Source: Echiichthys vipera (Eukaryota; Chordata; Actinopteri; Perciformes; Trachinidae). Taken from it: 64,000 bases of DNA. The position numbers and the translations under genes are program-made. The notes beneath the pieces were generated by a model. It was not told where the DNA came from. It made no database searches and saw nothing but the letters and a program-made list of their open reading frames with translations. The DNA is taken from NCBI GenBank assembly GCA_963691815.1, contig OY829663.1, positions 5,925,523-5,989,522 of the forward strand. Reading direction: 5' to 3'. Positions 32,212-48,302 of the stretch are shown piece by piece (positions within the stretch are counted from its first letter, which is position 1; each line of letters opens with the position of its first letter).

Positions 32212-34033
32212 GAAGGCAGGAACATGGAGGCCATAAAAAAGGAGTACCACGGAGCACCATGTCTTATCACATGAGTCATAATAAGTGTTCGTTGGGTCTG
32301 ATTCTATGAGCTCCTGCTCCAGTGTGAACTATGAGAAGGACAAAGATTGTATTACGTTGAAAGTATCCTCCACCTCTGCACCAGCTTACGTCTGACGCCC
32401 AGGCTGTCTTCGGAGACCCCGACATTGACATGAAAAGTCTCACTTCAACCTCAGCATTTTAAAATAGTGCGACAGAGTTTGCGGGAGGAAGACATTGTTA
32501 TAGAGAAAACAAAAGTAATCACCACCTGCTTAAACCGTAAAGCCACGAAACACTCTTATTATGAGATCATAGTTTACAGAGCTGCACTGAGGATAGAAGT
32601 CTCTGGCTTTAATCCAGCACTGACAACGTTAGATGGCTATCCGGTGAAGAACAAGCATTTGTGAGTGTTACATATAAATAATCACACAGGAGTCATGTCA
32701 AGAATATACCTTGCATAGAGGAGGAAGAAATCTACAATAAACTAATGCCGTGTTTAAATCAAAGAGTTCATCTCTTCGCTCTTTCACACCCATCTACTGC
32801 TCCTCCTCCTCTCAGCAGATGATCTGAAGTCTCACATTTCACCCCCCCCCCCCACCTCCCACCATCTTCCCCCTGCTAAATGCCCACCCCTCCACTGAGT
32901 AGTCCTCATCAGCATGAAGCATCCGCATTCGTCATCACTGCTCTTTCTGCTCTGTGTTTACAAGGAGAGCCAACTTCTTGTGAGTCTTGGGGGGGAGTCT
33001 AAATGCTGGAGACAGTGTGCACTAGAGGGGGCTCTTCTGTGGGTGGGACCCCAGCCAGCCCACATAAGGAGATGACTCCTCAACACATGTGTACTGTTGG
33101 CTTTATGTGGCTCTCCTTCTTTTTAGAATCAAGGTTCTGAGCATAGATGGTGTTAAATGCAAAAGGATTTGGGGACAAACTTGTGATTTTGGGGTTATAT
33201 GAACTTTACTCCTTAGCAAAGGTGCAGCTAAACTCATGCAGGAATCCAGATTTAAGGATTGAGTTTTAAATACGTTTACCTTCTGAAAAACTGCTTTAAA
33301 AAAAGGCTGATTCACAATGCATGTTCTTCATTTTGGTCGACTTTTCAAGATTCGTTCCAGACCCCACTGTCTCCACACATTTTTTGCAAAGTGAGTCACA
33401 GTTTGCTGAGACATGCTCAGGTCTTGATCTTCACACACCAACTGTTTACTTTTCCTCTCAGCACTGATGTGCGAAACATCCGACCAGAAGGTGGCATACG
33501 CCCTTCCTTCATGGATCCTAATAATTGAATACTTAATCATAAAAACTGTCCTTGTTCTGCAACTTAAGACTTTAGACAACAAGCCCTTCCTATGAGTATT
33601 AGGATTTACCACTTCAGGACAGCTGGAACAGTATCACTGGTGTTGTTTTGAAATCTACCAGTGCCATTTCCTGCTTCAGTCTGAGGTTAAAGCCGCTAAA
33701 AGGAGTCTTTAACTGGTTATGAAGCAATCTCAATTCAATGCTAATGCCTATATATGACCTACATAAGCCAAGCACACTATCAGTGAGAAGACTGACTTAA
33801 TGCCTGTCCCCGACACATCAGACACGTCAGACACATCAGACACGTCAGGTTTTTTTTGACGTTAGAGTTTGTGGTTATGGCTGATACTGGGTCAGCAGGA
33901 TCAGCAAAGACAAAAAGACAAGAACTGACCAAAGAACAACAGAAAAAAAAGCTAAAGCATCATTAAACAGATGGGAAGAATTCATAACCGATCCCGAATC
34001 GTCCCCCTAGACAGCCATCCATCGATCTCAGCT
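32212..34033. other. Intergenic, nothing recognised
   Basis: No gene is recognised. There is a short C-tract at about 32842-32853 and a small 20-bp tandem repeat (GACACATCAGACACGTCA) at 33811-33849. Confidence 0.5.
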
Positions 34034-34291
34034 GACGTCGGGCGTGAGGCGGGGTACACCCTGGATGGCAGTCTGTAACTGGGCACATAGAGACAGACAA
34101 CCAATCACAACCAGGGGCTATTTAGAGTCATCAATGAACCTAACACGTGCACGTCTTTGGACCGTGGGTGGAAGCCTGAGAACCCACGCAGACACAGGGA
34201 GAACATGCAGAATGGCCCCAGCTCAGATTCAAACCAACAACCCTCTTGCTGTGAGGCGACAGTGTTAACCACCACACCACCGTGCCGCCCT
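34034..34291 (-). mobile_element. SINE-like dispersed repeat, family 2, copy 1
   Basis: On the minus strand this reads TGGTGTGGTGGTTAACACTG (A-box-like), then a B-box-like GGTTTGAATC, CTCCCTGTGTCTGCGTGGGT, CCAAAGACGTGCACGTGT, and ends near GGGTGTACCCCGCCTCACGC. The same order recurs at 44993-45256. This is a common fish tRNA-like short retroposon; I do not give it a family name. Confidence 0.8.
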
Positions 34292-35775
34292 CTTCCCCGA
34301 CAGTTATGTAATATTTTATTCATGAAACACACTGTGAGACGTGGCCGGGAGCGTAGTCAACACACACAAAATAACGGACGGGAAAAAAGGGTAAATAAAC
34401 TCCCACATTATGTGCATGCGAACTAAGCATAATGTATATTTCCGTTGCTTTAATTTGATAAAACCAACAATGTAATCATGCTATTTTCAACACCTTGCTG
34501 TTTTTAAGTTTTACAAAGTTTTGTTTTAAATTTTAAACGGATAAAGGAAGTGTTGAGTTAGTGTTAACAGCATAATCAGCAACTTTAAGAGCAAACAGGA
34601 GCAGATCAAAGGGAAGCGTTGTACTAAAATATGAACAATTATACAATTATATCAAACAGAGGGAGTTAGACAAATACAGTAAGCCTCTAATACAAGCCTG
34701 CTTCAAATAGAGACCTATAACTTTTAGAGTTGAGGTAAAAAAAGAGGAAAATACGGTACATTACCCCATTGCTATACTGTATACCTTGCAAACAGCTGAA
34801 AAATAGAATAAACTTAACTCTTTCTTTCAATTGCTTCCAAAACAAATGCACACACTAGCCAGATAAAGATCTTTACGACACATGGAGGTGGTGCTCCTGG
34901 AGGAACTACCACCTTTATCCACAAGAGCTATCAAAACCAACACAGAATGAATGTTGCTTTAAGAGACAAACATGGGCACGGTGTGGGGTGTCATCTGTTG
35001 CGTCTCAGCTCTGGTCTCCAGCTGACTGACACCAGTTCCCCCGTCCTGATCTCCTGTGTGAGTGAAAGCTTTGCTCTTCCATTGGGAGAGGCTGTTTTCT
35101 CTGGCCTCACATCACGATGATCCCAGAGGGGTCGTACCTACATGTGTTTACTCCAGCACTGAGGCCGTGTTGGCAGGATGACCTCTCAGTTTTAGACTAC
35201 ATCTAACGTGTTCCAGGTGCAACATTTCAGGAACTACTGTTTACTCATTACAGCTAATAATACAACATTTGCCCTATTCACTGCAGACATAATGGGAGAT
35301 AAAGAAGACTGGAGGTTTTCTTTTACTGACAGGACGCTCTGGCTCATGAGTCGTCCTCTCTGGACTCAGATTGGCTGGTCTGCCAGCAGAGTGTGATTAA
35401 AGTGCCCCGGGAAAATGCTGCACCACAGACAAAGACATCAGTGAGACCACAATGAGAGACTCCACCTTTTGCCCCCTCATCTGAGAGTTAGTCCTACAAA
35501 AGTCAGCTCCCAATCCAGGACTATTTTGTGCCCCTCGTGCCAGTGAATGCCTGTGTTGTGCAAATCTTTATATTTCGTCACTTTTCTGCAATTTTTCTTC
35601 TGGCAAGGGAAGTTTTTTTTCTCCACTGTTTCTCTGGGATTCCTGCAGGTTCTTACTGCCTTCAGCAGGGCTGGGCATCATAGGGGAAATACGTTACTAG
35701 TACCAATCTCAGTACCCTTAAAATGATACTGATACCATCTGAGAAGTGCTCAGGTTATAGAGACTGTATAGCTAG

Positions 35776-35778
<3 letters not shown>
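34292..35778. other. Intergenic, nothing recognised
   Basis: No coding exon, RNA gene or repeat family is recognised. Confidence 0.45.
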
Positions 35779-35813
<35 letters not shown>

Positions 35814-35818
35814 GTGTG
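35779..35818. repeat. TG dinucleotide repeat
   Basis: About 20 TG units with one CG interruption. It lies 120 bp before a long CA tract, so the two are in inverted orientation. Confidence 0.95.
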
Positions 35819-35938
35819 GGAGGAATATACATAGCTACAGGTCAAATAAATGAGGTACCCTACTTGTTATGGCTTGTTCTGCCCTGAAGGTAGTGGAGCA
35901 ACAAACTGAGGTTGAAGGAAACACTTTCTCTCGTTCTC

Positions 35939-36126
<188 letters not shown>

Positions 36127-37408
36127 TATAGTATGAGGCTTATCTTTGCACAGTTTCCCACATAGGTGTATCGGGACTTAATTAATTAGAGTGGCGTTTC
36201 ATTCATTAACATTGAAAAAGTAGTTTAATGAAATTATCGTAACTCAAGGGCGACTTACTTGGCAAACTCCGTTCACAGATGAAAAAGTTGAAAGCTCCAG
36301 AAAAAGCTATAGAGGAGCCCGTGCCGCCCAGTTGCCAAAAATAAAACGTTAGCATTGTTATTTTCTGCAAACCACAGACACGTTGGATATCAATGCTTCT
36401 AATTCTCTACCCATCACACACCGACCCTGTCTGACGCTTCACGGTCACGGTTTGAAACACAAAAACGATTAATGTTACTTGGGTTTAGGCACAAAAACAA
36501 CATGGTGAGGATTAGGAAAATACTGTGGTTTGGGTTCAAATAAGCACAAGTCTGTTATGTAATTAAGTTTCACTTTGATACGGGAAGAGGCTCGAACACG
36601 ACACAACCGTCCACCCTGACCTTGTCCCTAAGCGAGGTTTGAGGCTTGTTATACAACGTCACCTGACTCGTGCTGTGAACGTGTAATATCAATGTCTATA
36701 ACTTTACTTTGGAGGCAGTTGAAAGCCTGGTGCATCGCATATAGACGGAAAAGTGAGCCAAAAACATTAAATATCAATGCCAACTGGTTTTCCTGGGACC
36801 AGGCTGGACCTAACCTGACTCTCGCCACATGAATTTTATTCCACTTTGCTCCACTCATACATCTCAGATCGCTCGATAGGAAAATGATTTCAGGAGGCTG
36901 GGCCTTATCAAAGATCATTGAATGTAATTGGATAAACTACTTGTCCGTCATACTTATTGACGTTCTACTTCAACCACTCACATCCAAACCAACCCGTGAC
37001 GCTGATGAGAGCGATGCAGGGAAAAGTCAAACCCGGTCAGGAGGAGAGTAAAGTTGCCCGAAATGCTTTTTAAGAATAAAACTGCCAACCAGTCAAGTGA
37101 CAGTTTACACCCTGATTGTCCGGAACTACATCATATATGTAACGAAGACTTTAGTGAAGGAATAGGAGTGTATTTTCCGTCGAAAACGTGGATGCTTCAC
37201 ACACTTCTTCACCACCGTTTCAAGATTAGAGTCACCAATTCAGTATCTGACCGGATGTTCCTGAGTTATGGCGTTGAAGAATGGGCAGAAACTTTTTGAT
37301 GTCACAGTGAAGTGGACCGTTTGGTGATAAAATATAATGTTATCCTGTTAGACATATGTGAGACATGTTGTCATAATTAAGAGATAAGATAATAAGAGAT
37401 AAGATAAT
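36127..37408. other. Intergenic, nothing recognised
   Basis: No exon-like frame or repeat family is recognised. Confidence 0.45.
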
Positions 37409-37870
37409 ACTTTTTTATTAACCTTTATTTAAACAGGTAAAATCTCATTGAGACCCAGGGTCTCATTTGCAAGAGAAACCTGTTCAGGTCGGCAGCAGCA
37501 AAACACAAAGTTACAGACTAACTGAACACACGGGAGACACAACACAGAACACAAACAGTAAATCAGTAAAATATTACAGTATTGTCTGTTACACAAGGGT
37601 TACAGAACATTTTCTTAGACAAGGCTCCAATCACAAGAAACATTCACAAAGACATATAAGGACAAGACATGGGGTGTTGAGGTATCAGCTGTGGTAGTCA
37701 TTGTGTGTTGTTCAGTATGGCTGTTGCAGAAGGGATGAAGGATTTCTTGTAAATGTTCTTCCAGGCCAGTGGTACATTGAAAAATTAGTGTAGGAATTCT
37801 TGAGTTATGGACAAAAGTCGAGTTCATCCAAATGATTCCTTCTGAAATAAAAAGTCTGTGCTTGGCACCT
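37409..37870. repeat. Dispersed teleost repeat
   Basis: AACCTTTATTTAAACAGGTA, AAATCTCATTGAGACCCAGG and GTCTCATTTGCAAGAGAAAC match a high-copy fish repeat. GGCTGTTGCAGAAGGGATGA and AGGATTTCTTGTAAATGTTC further on look like part of the same or an adjacent element. Boundaries and class are uncertain. Confidence 0.5.
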
Positions 37871-40800
37871 CACACCTGAACCAAAGTTGGTAAATCTGAT
37901 AAAGCAATAAAAAGAAAAAAAGAAACCAGACAAAAATCCAAATACAATAGAATAAAATAAGAACCTGCACCACTACGGAGGAAATACATTTCCTCTGCGT
38001 AGTTTGATTGCGTCTTAATTCTCATAAGTGAACAAACAATCACACGGTTATACACATGTATAAGAGGGTGAGCGCGTAAAGGTTGTAAAATGTTAAAATG
38101 GCTGCCGGGGTTTTATCTGTCACAGTGATCTGGTTCGAGTTGAGTGTTGGGATCATTACTCACTGAGTATTTTTTAAGTCATTTGAAAGGATTTTGGTCT
38201 CAATCGGTGAGTTAGCACGACAGATCATTGCCATAAGAAAACAGTATGTATGTAACGACATATACAGACTGTTCTCTATCTACCTTCAGTCCTCCTGCTT
38301 TCACTTTCCTTCCTTAAGGTTTTGTTCCTGAAGCTGAAGTCTCAGTGCAGAGCTGAGCACATTGCAGCCGGCAGTGCAGCGTTAAGTGATTCCAGATGCT
38401 TTAAGAACTGAACTCTTGAATGTGCGGGGGGACACGACAAAAAGATGTTCCCCTTTCTCTCCTTTATCCAGACTACTCTCTGTTGTCATCTCTGTGTTTC
38501 CTCTCCTGCTTTTAACTCACAAAGAAAAAACACATAAGAGACTGTTGCTTGTGTTTTTTGGGGCGAGTTTCCCTCAAACTAGGTTATCAAATTTCATGAA
38601 TATAGGGAAAAGTTTGGTTAAATTCGTAACGCGAGCAATCCTGGTTTGAAGTAGGGAGGAGTGAGGGCCAACATCTTCTCCAATAAGAAGAAAAGGGAAA
38701 ACGTCTGCACGACAAAAACTACACTGACAATCCTGAGAACCAACGCTGCATCTATTTGCATCAACACGAACGACATCAATCGATTTTCCTATATTGTATG
38801 ATTTCATGGTGCACTGTGTATGAGGAAGAAGAGTCCTATGGGTAAGGCAGGGAGAGGCTGGGTGGTGACTGGGCTGAGTTTAGCGGGTGGGAGAGGGCGG
38901 AGTCTGACACAAGGTCTGCTGCACTCCTACCTCGTGAACTCTCAGGAAGGACGCCCCAGGGTGGCTACTCTTTTAACTGGGTGCTTCTCTCCCTCCCACT
39001 GCTTAGAGATGTTTAAGGGGAAGCAAAGAGGGGGGGGGGGGATAAAGAACTTCAGAAATGCGCGAGGCAGGTAGAGACAGGAAAAATTAAAGAGAAAGAG
39101 AGAGGGAGAGAGAGAGCGAGAGGGACAGACAGCAAAATGTGTTAACATACACACTTAGGTGGCTGTGTGGCAGACAAAAAGACTGAGGAGAAGATGAAGC
39201 ATAAACACAAATTTGAGCTACTTATTGTCGTGATTTTAGGTGCATTTTACAGCTGCAGGGTGAGCGCCAAGAGAGCGGGCACATGCAGCAGCACGCCAGC
39301 ACTTTATGTTAAACTACATCACTACTTCTATGGTAGATGACAGGGAAAGCAGTCTGCATTCAGCTACGGTTGTCTTGTTTAGCAGGCTGAGCTGAAAACT
39401 GGCCGTAGGAGGAATGCAGGCTGTCGAGCGTCCTGACATGTTGAGGGAGAGGCAGTGGGGCTGAGAGGAGTCCGACGCTGGAGGTTTACATCCTCCATAA
39501 TCTCAAGGGCTAATGGCCGTGATCTTTGTAACAAAATGCTAAGATCACAGGCTTTTAGCATGAGGGCGAGCCGTCCTCGCGTCATACACCTACATTATTT
39601 TCCTCAGGTTTACAAGAAAATAATTCAAAACAGGGTTCCTCTTATTCCCAGTAATAACCCAGGTGGCTCCGCAGCTTAACTGCAGTCATTAGAGTCGAAG
39701 GGGGTTTGAAGAGGAAACGGTGGATCCTGTCTTAAATGTGGGTGGTCACTGTCATTATCGGGTTAAGTATAACCATTAAATTTAATGAAAAGTCTAACTC
39801 CTTTAACGGACTGTCACACGCGGAAGTGATTCTCCAATTGAGAGGTGTCAACTTGATACCCCGATGCTCTAATGGCCCAGACACACCAAACCCACATCTA
39901 AGAACTAGGTGAAGGTCGACTGTTGTGTAGCCTCACGTCACCTTAATCTGGCTCAAAAAGGTGCACTTTGCAACAACTAAAGCCGACCGCCAACTAGCTA
40001 CTATGTCCTGTGCTTGTGCGAGAGGAAATAACTCTCCATACCAGCAGGCGGCGGTAGTCTGTATTCGTCAGACTAACTACAGAAACTGCAGGACGAACAG
40101 GACAGAATCAAGATGCAAGTTAGCCGGTCAACTGTCCTCACTTCTGTTTCTCTTCGCGTGTACTCATTCGCTTACGCTAAACAACAAATCAGTGTGATTT
40201 CTCTCACTGAATGGGCACTGGCGCCGAATCAACAAGCTGAATCAGCCATTAAAGCCGCCAACTAGTGCCAATTGTGCTGGAGCCACCGCAACAACTGGGG
40301 CGACGGACGCTCGCCATCAGCCCAACACCGACCGACGGCCGACTCACTCTGGGACAGAATGTGGGATACAGTGACATCAGATCCTGCATACTAATATTTT
40401 TGTAATCTGCAGATTATATTCCTCCGCTGACGGACCTCCAAATTCTTTCCTGAGCGAGACAATGTGCTTTAACTAAGACCATCTGTTTTGAGTGAGCTCA
40501 GACATTTGGTGAGCTGCAGAGATGATTCACTTTGCTCAGCCATTTCCTCACAAAAGGGTTTCCTTCACCCTAAAAACACTGCAATTGTAAAGCAGTGAAG
40601 ATTCACATATTCAAAAATACGCTCAGCTCTTTTTGGATTCTCTGTTTTCATATTTATTTTCAAAAAATGTCTACTCTAAAGAATAGTTTACAAATCCGTG
40701 GTGTCGTGCAGCGACAGCAGCAGCATCAACACCAACAGAAACTGGGACAAAGTGAAGGTTAATGGTGTCAGAGGGGACTCTAAGTGCATATTCATCCACC

Positions 40801-41018
40801 ACCATCATCATACAAACTCAATTTTGCCAGAACGTGCTGCTCCTCCCTCCCTCTCCCCGCTGCTCTGTGGTCAATTCTTACATTTTTTTTTGTCTCGACA
40901 CTGTTTTTGTTCCTCCTCTTTGCATCACGGCCAAGTATACTCCCTTTTGTTGATGTGGCAGGCCTGGGAAATGAAAAGTTGATACTTCATGTCAGGCAAA
41001 GAAAAGAGCACCTCCTCT
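37871..41018. other. Intergenic, possible old repeat near 39.85-40.37 kb
   Basis: No gene is recognised. The stretch 39870-40370 (GCCCAGACACACCAAACC, GCCGACCGCCAACTAGC, CGACCGACGGCCGACTCACT) has the feel of a decayed DNA element seen in fish, and a weakly similar patch lies near 56090-56180. A 10-G run is at about 39032-39041. Confidence 0.4.
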
Positions 41019-43190
<2,172 letters not shown>

Positions 43191-43246
43191 CTACCCATGG
43201 CTCCATGGCTCCATGGCTCCATGGCTCCATGGCTCCATGGCTCCAT
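43191..43246. repeat. 8-bp CTCCATGG tandem repeat
   Basis: About six perfect copies of CTCCATGG, each with the palindrome CCATGG, ending at TCCATATTTATGG. Confidence 0.95.
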
Positions 43247-44992
43247 ATTTATGGAGCCCTGTCTCCGGGGGGTATGGTCCTGGAATAGCTTAATCGGCTG
43301 AATAACCAGCAAAAGCCCAGTGGCAACAATCAGCACTTTTGGCTCAAGCTGTAAAAACCATAAACATCATTCCAGTTAGTGTTAGTTTGATGCCAGTGTG
43401 AATCACTGAGTCACATTCACTCAGTCAGACTCCTGCTCCTTTGGTTAACGAAGCTTAAACATGGATGCGAGTTAACTCCTAAATCTAAATCAATTAGGTT
43501 CACGTTGGTGTGATGCGGAGGTGGAGTGTTTACTGCAGATTTGGTCGGATGAAAATATTCAAAAACAGTCGACAAGACGCACAAAAACTCTGGAGGTATA
43601 TGGAAAGACTTGTAAACAAAGCTACGCATTGCGATGACGTCAATCAATGCGTATGACGTGTTACGGTGTGATGACGTATAGGCAGCAAGAAGCATTCGCC
43701 GAGGCCCAGGAAGTGTGAGTACAAACGGGCCTGGCTTGCGGGGGGAGAGGGAGGGGGGACAAGTACCCTAAAGCCCGGGGCACGGTATAGAGGGACAGTG
43801 TGAGTGCGCCCTTACATTCAACAGGTGGACAGAAACACGACTGCTGAAATGCTGATGTTGCACCGTACCCGCTGGATGCATAAATAAGCAACTGTAGCAT
43901 CATAGAAACAGTATAAGAATATTTATGCAACGATGAATGAGGTCACGCTTTTCCATATAAATTTCCCACTACTATAAAACATAACAATACAGCCCTATTC
44001 AGCCCTCAATGGGTCCTTTTTCCAAGGGCCCCAAACTGGTTTTGGGCTCCTAATTAAACAACAGAAGCACCTTGAGCTGCTGTAAAACACCCAGGGGTGC
44101 TCAAAAAAAGAACCCTTGATCTTCTCCATTAGTAAATAATGAGGGCAGCAAAAAGAGCTTCTTTTTAAATGTGGACGTTGCAACCGTGAGGACCTTTGCG
44201 TATGAATCTCAACTTACACTAATAAACGGTGTGGAAGTGTCTTTTTTTCCTTTGCACAAACAGAAGCTGGTCTTTGATGTGGCGTTACTGTGGCAGAGGT
44301 TCCCAAATACATTTTTATGATAAAAGATAACAGATGTGACGTGTTCGAAAGATACAGATGAAACTGAGATGCACACACTGAGAGGCAGCTTTCTCCAAGA
44401 TTTCTATCAGGACACTTGTTTGAGTCTGAATATCGATCACCCAGTTGGCCGCTGCGGAGACGGTGTTCGCTCAGGTTGCAGCACCAGCATCCAAAGCCAT
44501 CTGGTTTTGTCACTCTTGGCCATTAAACACACACTCTTACTAGGAGCACGTGACTGGAAAAGAAATTGGGCAGAGGACGGTGAAGAGTGCGGAGTTTGGA
44601 AAAGTTTTACCTGTGTTACAATCTCTTCTCTGGAATGGAACAAAGGTGTGTTTATGTGGGGAACTAGAGAGCTGGGGACAACTGGGGACTCGTAGTTTCC
44701 AACTTGGATCTTCCTATGATCTCTCTTCATGCAGCTCCCCTCAGAGAGGATTATAAAGGATTTGTTAAGGAGTTTCTGCCTCTCTCAGTCAATAACAATA
44801 AAGGCCTGGTCGAACAAGAGAGTGGCACAGCACAATTCATGCATGCGTCTTTGTGAGATATGTCGTCCTAGAAGCTTGGTGGGATAAGGTGTTTTCGTAA
44901 CAAACTGTTCTGGGGATACCTTATTTTTTGTTTGCATTCCCATCCGCAAAAAGAGCACTGAAGTGACACGCCCTATGTCAGTTGGGCCGAAT
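43247..44992. other. Intergenic with a MITE-like end at 43793-43814
   Basis: No gene is recognised. GGACAGTGTGAGTGCGCCCT at 43793 on is the exact inverse of the sequence at 9134-9155 and probably the end of a small DNA element. A G-rich run, GGGGGGAGAGGGAGGGGGGA, precedes it. Confidence 0.45.
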
Positions 44993-45256
44993 CCCATCGG
45001 GCGTGAGGCGATGGACGCCAGTCTATCACAGGGCACATAGAGACCATTCACACCTACGGGCAATTTAGAGTCATCAATGAACCGAACACCTGCACGTCTT
45101 TGGGCTGTGGGAGGAAACCGGAGAACCCGGAGAAAACCCACGCAGACACAGGGAGAACATGCAAACTCCACACAGAAGGGTCCCAGCGGGGATTCAAACC
45201 AGGAACCCTCTCGCTGTGAGGCGACAGTGCTAACCACCACTCCACCATGTCGCCCA
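44993..45256 (-). mobile_element. SINE-like dispersed repeat, family 2, copy 2
   Basis: This is the same family and orientation as 34034-34291. The minus strand has GTGGTTAGCACTGTCGCCTC (A-box region), CTGGTTTGAATCC (B-box-like), GCATGTTCTCCCTGTGTCTG and AAAGACGTGCAGGTGT. It is somewhat better preserved in the middle than copy 1. Confidence 0.82.
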
Positions 45257-46626
45257 TTGAACTTTGATATGCATTTTATCAATTGAACCATAGATTGAAA
45301 CTACAGCTGTCACAAAATGGCCTCCCTCAAACACCTCCCACGTGTTCTACATTGATTCAAATCCTTGTTTAAACACTGGTGAGATCCGACAGTGGCGGGA
45401 CAACCTGTCTGTCCCTTTCCTTCCACCTCTGTCTGCCTTCTTCTTATGTCTTTCTCTTGCCTCTATCTCTGTCTATCTCTGTCTGGCCTCCCCGTTCGAC
45501 CCTCTCCTTCTCTTTCTTCATCTCTCCCTCTCTTGACTCATCCAGGCAGAAGACCAGGAATAATAGGAGACGGGAAAGAAAACTCCACGGCGGCTGAGTG
45601 CGTGGGGCCAAGAACCAAGCCCAGTGGCCTTTTTTCCCTCCGTTCTATAACCCTCTAATTTTGCATTTATTTTAGGATGATAGTTTATTGAGCTCAAGTC
45701 TCAGTACATTGCCAAAAGCCTGGGACACAGTCATTGTGATGTATTCGCTCACTGCCCTCTCCACTCAGCTACGACTTACTCATCAGAGCACAATAGGTTT
45801 TTACTGAAGTTTATTTCAAGTCACCGTGGTGTTGAAGAACAATGTAAGTGCAGGAGAAGAGAATATGGCAACTTTCATATTTTCAAACGCAGCACAAGAA
45901 CACCTCAAGGACAGTCGAGCGTCACCTGAGAGGCAGACCACGTCAGGACACCGAGGTGCCAATGGAGTGACTGCTTTGTCTTTATGTGGCATTTTAACAG
46001 ATGCAGTTAAATGCAGAACTGCAGGGGGGGAAAGCAGCCTGTGTTAAAATTCCAGTTGCCACACAGCACTGTAAAAAAATGAGAGTATCTATATCTAGAT
46101 CCGCAAGCTCACCTGGTTTCAAAACTATCCAGGTGTCCGTGCACCATTACTACACGAGCAGGTGCAGAGAAAAGAGTGGAAAAATTACAGTTCTCGGGTC
46201 GTAATGACAGCACAGCGCTTCAGAGGGTAATGGCTCCAAACCTTACTGTCACTAAGGATGAATAATGGGAGGAAGCAGTGTGTGAGCTGTCAGGGTGGGA
46301 TTATAACCTCACATCGACCGGTGCCCTACTGACTTTTTAGTGCTTTTGATAAAGAATCATCAAAAGAAGATGATTAGTACCTGCAGTTGTTTCATGCCAT
46401 GGAAAGTGCAGCATGACTTGAAGAGCTACTACCAATGTGAATGAAATGCTAACATGAGGGTGTTTCATCATATTTCACTGTAACGGCTTTTTTTGAACAG
46501 ACTTTCAAAGTCCCCAGAGGATGTCCCATAATGACTTTGATGATTCCTTGGCTTTTGAGACACAAGTTCTTTTTGCAGTGCTGTATTTCATTAAATCGTG
46601 CAGTTGTTTCTATTTTTACTTACTTC
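45257..46626. other. Intergenic, nothing recognised
   Basis: No coding exon or repeat family is recognised. A pyrimidine-rich stretch lies at 45408-45538. Confidence 0.45.
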
Positions 46627-47262
46627 TCTCATCTCATCTCATCTTCATCCGAATATCCGGGGTCGGGTCGCGGGGGCAGCAGCTTTAGCAGGGGACCCCA
46701 AACTTCCCTTTCCCGGGCCACATTAACCAGCTCTAACTGGGGGATCCTGAGGCGTTCCCAGGCCAGTGTGGAGATCTAATCTCTCCACCTGGTCCTGGGT
46801 CTTCCCCGAGGCCTCCTCCCAGCTGGAAGTGCCTGGAACACCTCCCTAGGGAGGCGCCCAGGGGGCATCCTTACTAGATGCCCGAACCACCTCAACTGGC
46901 TCCTTTCAACGCAAAGGAGCAGCGGCTCTACTCCGAGTTCCTCACGGATGCTGAACTTCTCCCCCTCTCTCTAAGGGAGACTCCAGCCCCCCTCCTGAGA
47001 AAACCCATTTTGGCCGCTTGTACCCACGACCTCATTCTTTCGGTCCTGACCCAGCTTTCATGACCACAGGTGAGGGTAGGAACCAAGATTGACCGGTAGA
47101 TCGAGAGCTTTGCCTTCCGGCTCAGCTCTCTTTTTGTCACAACGGTGCGGTAGAGCGACTACAACACCGCCCCCTCTGCTCCGATTGTCCGGCCAAACTA
47201 ACGCTCCATCGTCCCCTCACTCGTGAACATGATCCCGAGGTACTTGAACTCCTTCACTTACT
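46627..47262 (-). mobile_element. LINE 3' end fragment, copy 2, with broken reading frame
   Basis: This is a 5'-truncated non-LTR retrotransposon end. The minus strand encodes AKLSIYRSILVPTLTCG and RSWVQAAKMGFLRRGAGVSL, the C-terminal region of a fish LINE ORF2, then shifts frame and continues towards the RPDPD end and an ATGAG tail at 46627-46650. It shares its 3' 170 bp with 19980-20160. The element is dead: frame shifts and lacking most of the polymerase. Confidence 0.85.
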
Positions 47263-47925
47263 TACTTACTTTCTATTATTACTTGACCTCCAGATACCAT
47301 CTAACAAGACCTAAACTCAAAACGTGCAGGATTCAAATGTTTCGCTGGGAAAGCAAATTTAAATATATTCCTAAAAGGTTGTCATGGTTGGCTCATTGCA
47401 CACATACTCTCGATGTGATAAAGCGCAGTGGTAGTGCACGTCCCTCCGCATAATCAGTTAAGGCCCTCCTGCCCTGCACCTACATCCAATACTCATACTC
47501 ACATACTATTAATAACTAAAATTAAAAGTGCCTTTATTAGGATAGATCATTTGAATCATTTGCTACAGCACAATCCAAACAGGCACCCCTCCACCACCAC
47601 CATCCTCCATACTTCCTCTCACATCTGAAAGTTGTTAGTCCTGCATTTTCAGGGTGACACAGGAGGCAAGCATAACTCTTAACTCCTCCTCCAGCAGCAG
47701 CGTTGGTTTCTGAACATGTGGCTGGCACCAGGATACCTCATCATGTATGAAATGTTTTCTCCTAAGGCCTCAACCCCAACGTGGTAAACAATGCATGCAG
47801 TGGTAGAAAGACACTAATGCCACAATAACAGCCAGGAAAAGCTGAAGAGCAAAACTTTGACTTGAACTAAGTGAGAGGGAAATCATTTAAACTTGACTTG
47901 AAGATTCAAATCCAACACTGAGATG
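47263..47925. other. Intergenic, nothing recognised
   Basis: No gene or repeat family is recognised between the LINE end and the hAT-like element. Confidence 0.45.
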
Positions 47926-47933
47926 ATCTAGTA

Positions 47934-48302
47934 CATGGGTGTCAAAGTCAAATTATCTTGGCCCCCAGGATGATATTTAATTAGTATTAGAAATAACTAA
48001 AGTCATAAGAAAATATGGCTTTATTAATTTAATGTACAGGACATTTGTTTTCTCTTTGGAGGAAGTTTGTTTTTTTCTGTGAGCCTGTTGAAAAATGTTT
48101 TCACTTGAAATTTTTGACAGAGCCATAGAAAAATATTGGATTATTCATTTAATCATTAAATAAAATACGGTACACTGTGTTAGGTCTTGGTTCAATAAGT
48201 TGTATGCAATCATTTTAATATGTTTTAATAAACATTGAACCAGTCCGGCCCTCGGCTTGTAGCATTTTGTTTTTTGGCCCTCTGATGACTTTGACATCCC
48301 TG
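47934..48302. mobile_element. Non-autonomous hAT-like element with intact 8-bp target duplication
   Basis: A 369-bp element flanked by perfect direct repeats ATCTAGTA (47926-47933 and 48303-48310). Its ends, CATGGGTGTCAAAGTCA and, inverted, CAGGGATGTCAAAGTCA, agree at 15 of 17 positions. An 8-bp target duplication plus CAGGG-type ends is the hAT signature. The interior is AT-rich with no transposase. Confidence 0.88.

Noticed and set aside
44336..44695. 119-codon frame as a novel gene
   Set aside because: No recognised domain or convincing promoter and splice signals, and a comparable frame exists on the opposite strand.
45054..45291. Overlapping frames with CGCTGTGAGG-type sequence as a gene
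   Set aside because: They are translations of the SINE-like family 2 repeat.
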